A DNA stretch of 64,000 nucleotides from DATARH01 sp963705325 (GCA_963705325.1 OY970069.1:2976001-3040000), one strand, 5' to 3'. Positions 33,967-43,299 are shown, counted from the first letter of the stretch. Notes: a model not told the origin generated them from the letters alone. Program-made: numbers and translations.

Positions 33967-34736
33967 TTTTTGCGGTTCAAACCTTCGGTTGCTATCGTGC
34001 TCTAATGATCGCGTAACGTTCGCAGGAAGGGAAGCTTGCGTTGAGTGCCGACGTTCCCAGCGTGAAACTCTCGGAGCTCGTTGGCCGCTTTGGGGTCGGG
34101 TTGAGCAATGATCCTCGGCGATGCAAGGCGCTGCTGGCGGACATGTGCGGCGATCGCTACCGGGGCGAGTGCGCGGTGCTGGTCACTGCGGTCGAAGAGG
34201 GTGTTGCGGGCGAGCTGCTTAGCAACTCGTCGAGCGCGCTGCCCACGGAGGTGTTGCTCGGCCGGTTAAGCGACCGCCTTCACGCCAATCGCGGGGTCTC
34301 GACCGATCTCGCGCGCTGGGGCGTGGAAAGCTGGGCGGTCGCGCTCGGGATAGCGGCAGGTGGTAACACTTTGGCCAAGTTCAGGATGGACGGCCTGGTG
34401 CCTCTGATCGAGCTTGCCGGCGCCAACGGCACGATCACCGAGGCGGAGCTCAACCACCTTATCCTTGAAGCCAAAACGCGCGGCGTTAGCGAAGCCGACA
34501 CTCGCGCCTACCTGTCCGCTCACGCTGCTGCCCGCGGATGGCAACTTGGCAAAGCACAACGCCGGTCGAGAGCCGCGCCCCAACCGGGATCGCCGCACCG
34601 GCAATCCCAGCCCGCCTCTCCGCCGCTGGTAAGCCCTCAACCGGTACCCGATCGCGCCTTCCGCTGGGTTCTTGCCGGCGTTGTCGCCCTCGTTGCTATC
34701 GCCGTCATAGTCGTGGTCGTGAACAAGGAGCCGCCG
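33967..34736. repeat. Direct repeat copy 2
   Basis: See copy 1. The few differences are mainly third-position changes and a small indel in the Pro/Ser linker before the helix. Confidence 0.85.
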
Positions 34737-35477
34737 CCCTCGGCCACTGCTACGGTCCGCCCGCCATCAACGGCGCCTACGCCAGCGCCAGCGCCCGCGC
34801 CTGATCCAGCCGAGCGCGAACAGCGTGTCTACAACGCGGCGCATGGCAACCTTGCCGCGCTGCGGGCCTATGTGAACAGTTGCACGGTGTGCACCTACGC
34901 TCCGGCGGCCCGCAGCGAGATCAGCAAGCTCGAAACCGCCGACCAGGAAGAGCGAACCTACAACGCGGCGCACGGCAACAAGTATGCGCTCCAGGCCTAC
35001 CTGAACACCTGCACCGTCTGCGCCTACTCTGGGGCGGCCCGCGGCGAAATCGCCTCCCTCGAAGCCGCTGAGCCGAAGCGCGTTTCGTCTTCCGCCGTCA
35101 TTTGCGGACGGTCGATCGACTACGTTATTGATCCGACCGGCGTTTCCAACCTGTACCGCTCCTATCTGGGCGTATGGACCGGAGCCGCTTGGAATTCGAA
35201 AATCTGCGGCGGGCTAATCGTTCATAGCGTCGCGAACGATGGTACCCCGCAAGTCACATACATTTACGGGCCACTGCCCGGGTCCCAGTTTCCGTGGAAA
35301 CAGCAAAGCCCAACTGCCTCAATACAATACAATCAGCTTAGCTTTCAGGATGAAGAACGCGGAGCTTTTACCTTTCGCCTCAACGGGCAAAATGTCCTCA
35401 ATGGGCATTTTGTCAGCGCTAATGGCGTCACGCTTGACGCGGTGCTTACCCGGGATTTGTCCTCGGTGCCCCAATGA
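34041..35477 (+). CDS. Transmembrane protein, paralog with same cytosolic domain and different outer domain
   Basis: 478 residues from TTG 34041. Residues 1-230 are almost the same as in the gene at 31930, including the membrane helix. The outer half differs: two 45-residue repeats with a Cys-x-x-Cys core (YNAAHGNLAALRAYVNSCTV, then YNAAHGNKYALQAYLNTCTV) and a C-terminal beta-rich domain (SSAVICGRSIDYVI onward). The repeats resemble those attached to caspase-like and other signalling proteins. The next gene overlaps by 4 bp. Confidence 0.75.
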   Translation: MSADVPSVKLSELVGRFGVGLSNDPRRCKALLADMCGDRYRGECAVLVTAVEEGVAGELLSNSSSALPTEVLLGRLSDRLHANRGVSTDLARWGVESWAVALGIAAGGNTLAKFRMDGLVPLIELAGANGTITEAELNHLILEAKTRGVSEADTRAYLSAHAAARGWQLGKAQRRSRAAPQPGSPHRQSQPASPPLVSPQPVPDRAFRWVLAGVVALVAIAVIVVVVNKEPPPSATATVRPPSTAPTPAPAPAPDPAEREQRVYNAAHGNLAALRAYVNSCTVCTYAPAARSEISKLETADQEERTYNAAHGNKYALQAYLNTCTVCAYSGAARGEIASLEAAEPKRVSSSAVICGRSIDYVIDPTGVSNLYRSYLGVWTGAAWNSKICGGLIVHSVANDGTPQVTYIYGPLPGSQFPWKQQSPTASIQYNQLSFQDEERGAFTFRLNGQNVLNGHFVSANGVTLDAVLTRDLSSVPQ

Positions 35478-35869
35478 AGAGCACAATCCATTCGATGAAG
35501 CGGCACGTGCCAGGAAGCACGCGCCACCCAGCGTGGCAGTCAAGAATACTGTGCGTCGTTCTTGTTCTAAGCCTTGCGCTTTGCCTTCAACAGGGCGCTA
35601 TCGCCGCCGCAACGAAAAAGAGCAGCGCCGCGCCACCGCCTAAGCTCCCCCAAACTGAAGAGGCGCCGATCCCGGTAGCTACGGACGCAGGCATTAAGAA
35701 CATGACCCAGCGAGATTACGAAGAGTATGTCAAACCAATGGGTCATCTCCCGACGATGTCAAAAGCGTATGTTTTCGGCCACACAATCGCACAGCCCAAA
35801 ACCGACAAACTTGGGCATATCCATCTGTCAGGAGCCGCACCTGCTGAACCCGTCGATCCACACAAGTAA
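35474..35869 (+). CDS. Small secreted protein, unknown function
   Basis: 131 residues with a signal peptide (ILCVVLVLSLALCLQQGAIA). The mature part is Pro-rich at first and ends in a short polar region. ATG 35474 overlaps the preceding stop as ATGA, so it is translated with the receptor-like paralog and may be its partner. No family recognised. Confidence 0.6.
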   Translation: MKSTIHSMKRHVPGSTRHPAWQSRILCVVLVLSLALCLQQGAIAAATKKSSAAPPPKLPQTEEAPIPVATDAGIKNMTQRDYEEYVKPMGHLPTMSKAYVFGHTIAQPKTDKLGHIHLSGAAPAEPVDPHK

Positions 35870-35922
35870 CGGTGGTCCTTCTGTGAGGGAGCGTAGGCAG
35901 CTTTCTGCCCGGCGAACTATTC

Positions 35923-36612
35923 ATGAAGGGTAATAATTGGCCGTGCCGGAATTTGGCCTCTGTCGTCCTGCGCGCGTTCACCATCGCGCTTTTCGGTCTG
36001 CTCGCCCTTGATGTCCCCTATGCAGAAGCGGATCCTCACGTCCCTGTGATCGTCGTATTTGGCGACAGCTTCACCGCCGGTTTGGGAATCCCGCATGAAG
36101 CGGCATTCCCGGCACAGCTTGATAACTGGTTACGTAGCCATGGTAAGGCGGCGCGCGTCGTCAATGCCGGAAAGTCGGGCGATACCACGGAGAATGCCAT
36201 GCCCCGGCTTGACAAAGCGCTCGCCGAGCATCCTGACCTTGTCATTCTCGAACTCGGCGCCAACGACGCGTTGCGGGGCATCGATCCTTCGATCACTCGC
36301 TCAAATTTAGCTATCATGATCACCAAAATCCGAAGCACCGGGGCGAAAGTGCTGCTAACGGGCATCCTGGCGCCGACCAACTGGGGCCCGGAATACGAGC
36401 AAGCATTTGACCGTATCTATCCGGAGCTCGCTCGCAGGGACAACGTCCCGCTTTATCCCTTTTTTCTCCAAGGCGTAGCCCAGGATTCCCAACTCAACCA
36501 AGCGGACACTCTTCATCCCAACGAACGGGGGGTGACAACCATCGTCGATCACATCGCGCCGATCGTTGTTAGCCTATTTCTCGACGAGCCCGCGCCAGCC
36601 CCGCCGCATTAG
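35923..36612 (+). CDS. SGNH/GDSL hydrolase (TesA-like arylesterase/lysophospholipase)
   Basis: 229 residues with a signal peptide (ASVVLRAFTIALFGLLAL). Catalytic blocks are FGDSFTAGLG (Ser, block I), the Gly in NAGKSGDTT (block II), GANDALRG (Asn, block III) and DTLHPNERG (Asp and His, block V). Periplasmic lipase/esterase of the TesA kind. It is the only clear housekeeping-type enzyme in this part of the island. Confidence 0.9.
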   Translation: MKGNNWPCRNLASVVLRAFTIALFGLLALDVPYAEADPHVPVIVVFGDSFTAGLGIPHEAAFPAQLDNWLRSHGKAARVVNAGKSGDTTENAMPRLDKALAEHPDLVILELGANDALRGIDPSITRSNLAIMITKIRSTGAKVLLTGILAPTNWGPEYEQAFDRIYPELARRDNVPLYPFFLQGVAQDSQLNQADTLHPNERGVTTIVDHIAPIVVSLFLDEPAPAPPH

Positions 36613-36750
36613 CTGCCAGCGCAGCCATCCTCCATTTCGGATCGGAGGCATCTATAACGGAATCAGTTGAATGCTATAAACACACACCCTAGTGGAATTT
36701 GCTACAGTCACTGTGGAGCAATGAGCTTTCTGCGCTTGTTTATACGATAA

Positions 36751-38478
36751 CTACCGTAGCCCACAATTTTTTTCGATTAATTTGACCATCTTCTCAGAAT
36801 CACCAATTGGAACCTCAACGCCATCGACGATCTCCGTCGTAAACGGTTTCATCGGTATCTTGAGCGTTATAGACGAGCCGTCCCAGATTTTAGATAACTG
36901 GTCGGAATCCGTCTTAAAGGCAAACAACACGGCCGGATCATCGGGAGACGGTAGAACTGATATTTTGATTTTCTCAAATGAGACGATATAATTTTTTGGA
37001 TTCACAGTTATGACGCCTCCTTGCATTGATTTTTTTATGTCTGAGATGTGTTCTTTTAAGTATGGATTATAGTCTTCGAGCAATAAAGCTGTTCCCATTT
37101 GTTGATCACAAAAAACTATAAGCTTAAACGCCTCGCCATGCTGCGTAAGGGTAATTCCAGCGACGAGACCACCGTGGTCGTCGGGTTCCAATGACCACTG
37201 CCCGTATCCAGTAGGCTGCTGCGCGGAGTTGACGTGGTACTTCGTGATCTCCTCCGCGGATAGGTAACGCATCGGTGTCCAGGGGGGTACGGACGAGGCC
37301 AGCGTTACCAATCCCGGGTCTACGTCCATCTCTTTGACATAGTCAAATAGCAGCGCCTGCAACCGCTGCGCCTCTCCGAAATCTTTCCCGGAAAGAAGTG
37401 GCGCGGTCGGCTGCGTGGCGGCATCTTTCAAATAAAACTGATGTATGCCGTACCGCCCGTTATCGGACACCTTCCTGTCGACCCCGCCGAGAAATGCGTA
37501 AGCGCATGCTGAAACGCAACTTTGGTACTTGGGCTCGGGCAGGAGCCCTCCAATCGAAATACCCTCAAATTTCTGAAAATCTTTGCCCCCAATGTATGTC
37601 GAAACTCGGTATTTCCGAAACACTCGACCTAACGCAAGCGCCCCCACGAGACTTCCGCCGGGAGATTGAAGTCTCACTTTGAATTGCTTACTAAAAAATA
37701 TCCCACCTGAGATAAAGGCTTCGAAGTCCTTGGCTGTATTGGCGGTGATCGTGCCGCGAGCAAAGATCCAGTCGCAGTCATCACAGTTTCCGTCAGCGCC
37801 ATGTTGCTCAAATTTCATAGGGTAGTCGTCATAGTCTTTTTCCGGTTCGGTATTGGGAGTGCAATTATCTAATGCCTTCTCGATTACATCGGCGGAGTTA
37901 TCTATCGGAAATTCGATGATCGGCAGTTCGTTGGAAAACTGACGTAACGCTCCGAAATCAAGTCGCATAGACTGACCGTTCCACAAATCTGGCAACCAAT
38001 CTCTATCTATTTCATAGGTAAAGATGATCGACTTGTGCTTTAATATTTGATCATAGTGAGGATTTATTCCTAATAATTTGAGTGATGCTTTTTGCTTTCC
38101 AGGAAATGCTTCAAGAGTGCCGAATTTGTTATTCTTGGCTATACTCTCTGCTTGATCAGTGAGCTGGTCGTCGAAATACGCAACGATCAATAATGCTAAC
38201 TTTGGCTCGTTCGTTACACATCCTAAGCCAATCTGTAGGTTTTCGCCGTTGGGCATATGCGCAAGAAGCAAAGCCTCCAATCCACCGAGTAGAGGGCCGA
38301 GTACCCACTTACTATCAGCGACCCGAACGGGCATTGGCTCAGGGGCTTTTTGGCCGAACGAGTGAGTGACGTTCGAGGCGAATATTAGGAGCCCCAGAAG
38401 GAGTTTTATGGTCCATCTCAGGGTCGTATTCGCCCGTAAACGTTCGCATCGACTTCGAGAGAGGTTCCTCAGGGTCAT
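36751..38478 (-). CDS. Periplasmic protein with Clp/crotonase-like serine protease domain
   Basis: 575 residues with an N-terminal membrane or signal helix (TIKLLLGLLIFASNVTHSFG). The central domain reads VRLQSPGGSLVGALALGRVF, then SCVSACAYAFLGG and GRYGIHQFY, as in periplasmic ClpP-like proteases. Gly-Gly-Ser forms the oxyanion region, Ser in SACAYA would be the nucleophile and His in GIHQF the base. The N- and C-terminal parts (with FAFKTDSDQLSKIWDGSS-like beta repeats) are not recognised. It is the last gene of the TerY-type operon and may be its outward-acting effector. Confidence 0.78.
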   Translation of the reverse strand: MTLRNLSRSRCERLRANTTLRWTIKLLLGLLIFASNVTHSFGQKAPEPMPVRVADSKWVLGPLLGGLEALLLAHMPNGENLQIGLGCVTNEPKLALLIVAYFDDQLTDQAESIAKNNKFGTLEAFPGKQKASLKLLGINPHYDQILKHKSIIFTYEIDRDWLPDLWNGQSMRLDFGALRQFSNELPIIEFPIDNSADVIEKALDNCTPNTEPEKDYDDYPMKFEQHGADGNCDDCDWIFARGTITANTAKDFEAFISGGIFFSKQFKVRLQSPGGSLVGALALGRVFRKYRVSTYIGGKDFQKFEGISIGGLLPEPKYQSCVSACAYAFLGGVDRKVSDNGRYGIHQFYLKDAATQPTAPLLSGKDFGEAQRLQALLFDYVKEMDVDPGLVTLASSVPPWTPMRYLSAEEITKYHVNSAQQPTGYGQWSLEPDDHGGLVAGITLTQHGEAFKLIVFCDQQMGTALLLEDYNPYLKEHISDIKKSMQGGVITVNPKNYIVSFEKIKISVLPSPDDPAVLFAFKTDSDQLSKIWDGSSITLKIPMKPFTTEIVDGVEVPIGDSEKMVKLIEKNCGLR

Positions 38479-38493
38479 TTATGTGATTGAGTT

Positions 38494-38748
38494 TTAATGT
38501 CTGCTGGCAACGCACACCGCATAGACCATCCATGCGGCGCCCACATAGAACGTCACGCTGTAGCAATAGGTCATGATCGGGCTGCGAGCTCGCCTTGAGC
38601 TTCTAGCGATTCCCTGGAAGCCGCGTCGGGGGTTCATGTAGATAAACCACTGAATCACCACCCCCGGAACGAGTAAGTATTTCCACGGTCGATCAAGCGC
38701 TACGCCTGGGATATTGTCGCGGCTTCTGCTCATGGCCGTATTCCGCAC
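38494..38748 (-). CDS. Small two-helix membrane protein of the TerY-type operon
   Basis: 84 residues from GTG 38748, directly after the upstream stop (TGA then GTG). ATG 38733 is an alternative. Two hydrophobic helices (YLLVPGVVIQWFIYM and MTYCYSVTFYVGAAWMVYAV) flank a basic cytosolic loop. No family recognised. It may anchor the signalling proteins at the membrane. Confidence 0.6.
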   Translation of the reverse strand: MRNTAMSRSRDNIPGVALDRPWKYLLVPGVVIQWFIYMNPRRGFQGIARSSRRARSPIMTYCYSVTFYVGAAWMVYAVCVASRH

Positions 38749-39141
38749 TCACGCATCGTTTCGACTTGTGAGTTTGGTAATTAACCCAGAGAGTTCTCCT
38801 CTGTTCTTGCACCATGGGCAGGTTATTACTCGGGTCTCCTCATCCCAGCACGAGACCTTGTCGCAGCTACCGCAGTGGATAATTGTGCGTTTAGCGCAGT
38901 GTGGGCAGCCGGGATATGACGGGTCCAGCTGCATCGTCCCGCTGATCTCCGAGCGGTCGTACCCCTCACGGCGTGCCGCGCTTTCCTTCAACGCGAACGC
39001 CCAAGTGAGGGACCAGCTGGCCTCACCCGACCGCTCGAAGCGGAGTCCGAACGCTTGGGCAGTTTGGCCGCAACGAGCGGCCACGATCACGATGGGCCGC
39101 GATCTCGTCCGGTTTTCTTTATGTCTTTCGCTGCGGGACAC
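38749..39141 (-). CDS. Stand-alone TerY-C zinc-ribbon protein
   Basis: 130 residues. The C-terminal half has four paired cysteine sites, CPHCAKRTIIHCGSCDKVSC then CPWC, the pattern of the TerY-C domain that usually forms the C-terminus of VWA TerY proteins. The N-terminal half (ARCGQTAQAFGLRFERSGEA) is the small beta part also seen there. In this cluster the VWA gene (41569-42267) ends before such a domain, so TerY appears to be split into two genes. Confidence 0.75.
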   Translation of the reverse strand: MSRSERHKENRTRSRPIVIVAARCGQTAQAFGLRFERSGEASWSLTWAFALKESAARREGYDRSEISGTMQLDPSYPGCPHCAKRTIIHCGSCDKVSCWDEETRVITCPWCKNRGELSGLITKLTSRNDA

Positions 39142-39168
39142 GTCTGCGACCAGCGTCCTTCAAAATGT

Positions 39169-40506
39169 CTAGTACCGGATTTCGCCTTCTACAGACCCAA
39201 AATTGATTTTCGTTTCCTTAGCCAAGGGCACACTGCGTCCCGGCTCCACATCTCGAAGACTACCGTTCGCTAAGGTCGCCACCCATTTCTTGTCGGTGAG
39301 ATTTTTGAGGCCCCAGACATTCGGATTGGTCGGATGCGGGACGACTTCGGCAATCGCAGTTGAAAAGTTGAAAGCCTCACCGTTGACGACATGGTGTGGT
39401 GTCAAGATCGAGCCAGCGTTCAGCATGATGGTCCATCTTCCGATCCCTAATCGGAACGGCAATATTGGTTCGTGGCCACACTTCCAACACCGCTTCGTAT
39501 AGGCGCCCGCGCTCGGCATCGCCTCGGCGTCAAAGAAATTTGCGCTACCGCATGAACATTGAAAGACGGCGTTTCGGAGTCCGCTGAGCGTTTCCAGCCA
39601 CTCGCGCTCCGTAACACGACTGTCCGGGTCTTTGAGCCCTTCGGTAAAAGCTTTCACAAACATGTTCCGGAACGCCGCCGGATACATATTCCAAAATCTA
39701 AGCGCCATTCCGCCGGCCTCGCCAGTCGGATCGACATCGAGACCCACCGCTGCGTTCGACTTGTTGGTCGGATCGAAGATAAACACCGGGTCTTTCCCGA
39801 GCAGCAAGTTACGCGCCGCGATGTCCCAGCAATGTATCTTCAGTACTTTTTGCCCGGTCAAAGGATGCCCGAGGTGGAACAAGTAGAACAGCAGCACGCC
39901 GAGTGAATAAAGATCGGTCAGGTTACTCGGCTTCGCTTCGCCGAGCACGATTTCCGGCGCCATGAAGTCCGGCGTACCGAGTACGCTCGTGACTATACTC
40001 CGATTGACTCGAACGTTATCATTGTCACAGATCAGCACATCTCCGGTCTTTGCGTCGAAAAACGCATTCCCGAACGAGATGTCGGAATAACAAAGTCCCT
40101 TCACATGAAGATCACGGAAGGCCTTCGTTAGTTCGAGGCCAATGTTGATCCTGGTCGTGGCATTCACCGCCACCCGGCCAGCCACATACTCGTTCAGACC
40201 CCGGTAACGGGCCTCCCGGAGCGGCATGATGTATCCAAAGGACTGTGATCCGGCATCCTCGACCAAGTCGAGCGGCCACAAAAACTTGGCGCTCGGCGCC
40301 GTGTCTTTAATCAGCAGCCCCAGCGCATCCCGCTGCTCGGGCGTAGCAGTTTGCGGGTAGTACCACTTCACTGCGAACTGGCCGTTATCGCTCCAGTCCG
40401 CAAGGTAGACTTCGCCCTGGCTACCAGCGCCTAAGGGCTTAATAATTTTGACCCCTTTTCCCGATCGAGACCGAAGAACCTTCCCAGGTAGAAGAAGAGT
40501 GCTCAT
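39169..40506 (-). CDS. Ser/Thr protein kinase of the TerY-P triad with zinc ribbon and FHA-like tail
   Basis: 445 residues. The glycine loop is LGAGSQGEVY, Lys sits in FAVKWYY, the catalytic loop is CYSDISFGNAFFD (Asp), and the metal Asp is in ICDNDNVRV. The APE-like GTPDFMAPEI follows. A zinc ribbon (CSCGSANFF, later CWKCG) and a C-terminal FHA-like module (GLKNLTDKKWVATLANGS, EPGRSVPLAKETKINFG) come after it. It overlaps the PP2C stop by 4 bp. In TerY-P triads the kinase, phosphatase and VWA protein form one phospho-signalling unit. Confidence 0.9.
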   Translation of the reverse strand: MSTLLLPGKVLRSRSGKGVKIIKPLGAGSQGEVYLADWSDNGQFAVKWYYPQTATPEQRDALGLLIKDTAPSAKFLWPLDLVEDAGSQSFGYIMPLREARYRGLNEYVAGRVAVNATTRINIGLELTKAFRDLHVKGLCYSDISFGNAFFDAKTGDVLICDNDNVRVNRSIVTSVLGTPDFMAPEIVLGEAKPSNLTDLYSLGVLLFYLFHLGHPLTGQKVLKIHCWDIAARNLLLGKDPVFIFDPTNKSNAAVGLDVDPTGEAGGMALRFWNMYPAAFRNMFVKAFTEGLKDPDSRVTEREWLETLSGLRNAVFQCSCGSANFFDAEAMPSAGAYTKRCWKCGHEPILPFRLGIGRWTIMLNAGSILTPHHVVNGEAFNFSTAIAEVVPHPTNPNVWGLKNLTDKKWVATLANGSLRDVEPGRSVPLAKETKINFGSVEGEIRY

Positions 40507-41474
40507 GGCGCTTTCCCCTTTGTCTCCAATGCCTCAGCATCGAACTCGACCGTGTGCGGGCCGGCGAGAACCGCTTGCTCGCTCTGACGGATCATCAGCC
40601 CCAGCGTGATGTCGTCACCGCTACCTCGCTCCGACGCTTGATCGAGCCAAGACCTCATTTCGCGCCTCACATGCTCCACGCCATGCGCCCGAATCAACTT
40701 CAGAAAATCCGGGCCAATCTTTTGAAAGCTGCTGGTATCGGCAAACGAGTTTGAGTAGCCGTCGGTCGACACGGCAATGAGACTGGGATGTCGCTCGCCC
40801 AGAGGTTCGAAGCTTGACCGAAACATATTTTGGGCACTCGGGAGACATAAAGACGCTGTCTCGTTACCGATCATTGATGTATCGGGTGGGATAGGTACTT
40901 CTATGGTTTCTCCATCCTCACCGATAACGAGAATATCGCCATCGCCGATTTGCAAATACAGGATGTAACTTTCCGTTATCGCGACGACGATTAGGGTCGC
41001 ACCGTAAGCTAGATAAAGACCTTGATCCTCTTTTAATTCATTCGCTTGGCTTCCGACTGCCGCTTCGACCTTGCGCATCTCCTCATCGTCAAAGGGATAT
41101 TTGTCGAAGTGCTCCAAAACCTCTTTTTTCCATGATCGGACGATTTCAGCCGGCAGCCCTTTCTGCGTGATATCGCGTATGAGGTCGTGCCGAAGATTCT
41201 CACTCTGAAAATGATCGATGAACTCTCTTGTTCGCTCGACGGCGATCTGGACAGCAGTATTCGCGCCCGTTTCGCTCCTAAAGCTTCGCGGGCTGCCGTG
41301 CCCATCGGACACCGCGAGAATGAGGGGAGGGGAAGCGACAGCAACCTCCGGAGGCAAATCAATGCGCGGCTCAGCGAAGATCGCATCCTGATTGGGCAGC
41401 TGCGCGCGCTTATGGGAGGAGCCCTGAACGCTGGCGCCAATCATCACCCAAGAAACCGCGGAAGGATCGCTCAT
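40503..41474 (-). CDS. PP2C-type protein phosphatase of the TerY-P triad
   Basis: 323 residues. Metal-binding and catalytic motifs are LAVSDGHGS, GDGDILVIGEDG, VSTDGYSNSF and GSGDDITLGL, all in the PP2C order. It should oppose the adjacent kinase. Coupled to the kinase by a 4-bp overlap, and 94 bp downstream of the VWA gene. Confidence 0.92.
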   Translation of the reverse strand: MSDPSAVSWVMIGASVQGSSHKRAQLPNQDAIFAEPRIDLPPEVAVASPPLILAVSDGHGSPRSFRSETGANTAVQIAVERTREFIDHFQSENLRHDLIRDITQKGLPAEIVRSWKKEVLEHFDKYPFDDEEMRKVEAAVGSQANELKEDQGLYLAYGATLIVVAITESYILYLQIGDGDILVIGEDGETIEVPIPPDTSMIGNETASLCLPSAQNMFRSSFEPLGERHPSLIAVSTDGYSNSFADTSSFQKIGPDFLKLIRAHGVEHVRREMRSWLDQASERGSGDDITLGLMIRQSEQAVLAGPHTVEFDAEALETKGKAP

Positions 41475-41568
41475 AGCCGCTCCCCACGGTGTTGGTGTGG
41501 CATTTCGCCCAGTTTAGAATTCCGGGTACATCTCGACATGCTCACCGCCGCCACAGCCCGCTATAAAT

Positions 41569-42267
41569 TCAAAATACATCGGCGGCATCGGCGGGGTGAT
41601 CGGCGGGCGGCGGCGCGGGGATATGAATTTGCTGGCCGCCGGAAGCATCTGACGGCCGGCTGCCCGGGTTGGATGCCGACTTGAGCGGCACCGTTGATGC
41701 CCATTTTATGAACTTCACGAGGTCAGCGGCATTCCTCGCTTCGAGCGGCTTGATTTCGCTGTTTCCCATGAATTTCTCTAAGACCCCGAGATCGCCGTCA
41801 TCCCCGATCCCGATGCCGATCCGGACAGCGCGCTTGCCCCACGGTTGGTCTAGCAGCTGTCGCAGACCGTCGTTGAAGTCATCCGTAGGCTGCCCGTCGG
41901 TGAGCATCACGAGCACCGGGGGCAATCCTCGTGAGGGCATATTCTCAACCTTCAGTCCCTCGGCAGCGAGCGCCAGGGCTTTCCCCATGTCGGTAACACC
42001 GTCGGCATCAAGATCGCTCCAGCGGAACGAGTGAATCTCGGTCGGCTGCGACACATGCCATTGGGCGCCGTCTGAGAACTTAATAACGCGCACGAAAACC
42101 TCGGCATTCGGGTTTTCGTCGGCTACATCACACATCGGGCTGATGCTCTCACGCACCGCGAGATTCAGGGTTTCCATCTTCCGTCCGGCCATCGAGCCGG
42201 AGCAGTCGATGAGATAGATAAATTGCAACGGTCGCTTGGCTATGGCGCCCCCAGGCATATCGCTCAT
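41569..42267 (-). CDS. TerY-type von Willebrand factor A domain protein
   Basis: 232 residues. The metal-ion-dependent adhesion site is DCSGSMAGRK, with Thr/Asp completing it in MLTDGQPTDD. The Pro-rich C-terminus replaces the usual TerY-C zinc domain, which is encoded separately at 38749-39141. First gene of the six-gene minus-strand cluster. TerY-type VWA proteins are linked to tellurite resistance, phage inhibition and stress sensing; the exact role here is unknown. Confidence 0.9.
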   Translation of the reverse strand: MSDMPGGAIAKRPLQFIYLIDCSGSMAGRKMETLNLAVRESISPMCDVADENPNAEVFVRVIKFSDGAQWHVSQPTEIHSFRWSDLDADGVTDMGKALALAAEGLKVENMPSRGLPPVLVMLTDGQPTDDFNDGLRQLLDQPWGKRAVRIGIGIGDDGDLGVLEKFMGNSEIKPLEARNAADLVKFIKWASTVPLKSASNPGSRPSDASGGQQIHIPAPPPADHPADAADVF

Positions 42268-42512
42268 GGCCTAAACCCCTCCTGTCCCAAGCTATTTGCA
42301 CGCTAAATTAGACACGTGGACCCGGGGCCGCAACTCTGAGATTGCGTAATCGCACCGGCTACTCAGAGGCCGAACGAGGCATGCCGGTACCGGATGATGG
42401 CTCTTGAGCCATGAAGTTACGCGAATTCACAGCGGCGATTAACTGAGCTGAGTAATCCTTGCGCAAGGATTAAGCGTCAATATCGGGTGCGGTTCGTTTA
42501 GGACGTGCAGCG

Positions 42513-42809
42513 ATGCGGATTTGGAAACTGACGCCAACCGCTCCGACTGATCCGATTTGGAAAGATTGGAGTTCCGATCCAGTTTTCGTCCGGGCGGAGA
42601 GCGAGGCGGAAGCTCGGCAGCTTGCTCAATTCGCGACCGCCAAATTCCTACCCACCACACCCGGCAAGCCGATCAGGAACAACCCGTGGAGCGGTCATCG
42701 GAAAATCGGTGATCCGCCGCCGACCATCTGTGAGGACGTGACCGGCCCTACCAGTGAGTTCCCCTCAGATGGGCCGGCTATCGTTTTGCGCCACGGCGAG
42801 AAGTTCTAG
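42513..42809 (+). CDS. Small hypothetical protein
   Basis: 98 residues starting MRIWKLTPTAPTDPIWKDW, a pattern I have seen in short conserved proteins of alphaproteobacterial islands. A helix (ESEAEARQLAQFATAKF) and a polar C-terminus follow. No function known. Preceded by a 245-bp intergenic region shared with the divergent TerY gene. Confidence 0.6.
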   Translation: MRIWKLTPTAPTDPIWKDWSSDPVFVRAESEAEARQLAQFATAKFLPTTPGKPIRNNPWSGHRKIGDPPPTICEDVTGPTSEFPSDGPAIVLRHGEKF

Positions 42810-42821
42810 GGGGCTCGCCCA

Positions 42822-43298
42822 ATGAAGGTCGTTGCTATCATTTGGAAAACCTCGGTTGTCGCTGTTGCGCTGCTCGTCGGTATCCTCGGCGCGAGTCAGG
42901 CTGGTTGGAGCGGCGCTGAAGTGATCGTGACGGCCCGTATCATGGAGCCATGGGACACACTTGGCACCACTATAATATTCGTCGTAAGCGCCGCATTTGC
43001 TACTGGAGCCATAGTTTTAATTCATCGCCTAGCAAAGTATGTTCTCTGGTTAGCAGCGCCAGTCTTTCTCTATATTGCTCTCGTACCCGGCGCATGGAAC
43101 GGTTACGCGAGTGGTTTCGATGCAACCCGCTTCGAAGCTATCCAACAGCGTTACGCAAATGCGTTCGCTCTTCAGCACATGAGCGCGCGCGGTCTCTACC
43201 TGACCTGCAACGACGACCGAGTTGAATTGTCCGTCGACGCAAAGCCCGTCTGCGCACGCGCTCTCGCGGCCATTTCGCGGACTCCTAGCGAGCAATAG
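42822..43298 (+). CDS. Hypothetical membrane protein
   Basis: 158 residues with three hydrophobic helices (AIIWKTSVVAVALLVGILGA, TLGTTIIFVVSAAFATGAIV, YVLWLAAPVFLYIALVPG) and a soluble C-terminus with two Cys. It lies 12 bp after the small gene at 42513 and 1 bp before the next, so the three are probably one operon. No family recognised. Confidence 0.6.
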   Translation: MKVVAIIWKTSVVAVALLVGILGASQAGWSGAEVIVTARIMEPWDTLGTTIIFVVSAAFATGAIVLIHRLAKYVLWLAAPVFLYIALVPGAWNGYASGFDATRFEAIQQRYANAFALQHMSARGLYLTCNDDRVELSVDAKPVCARALAAISRTPSEQ

Positions 43299-43299
43299 G

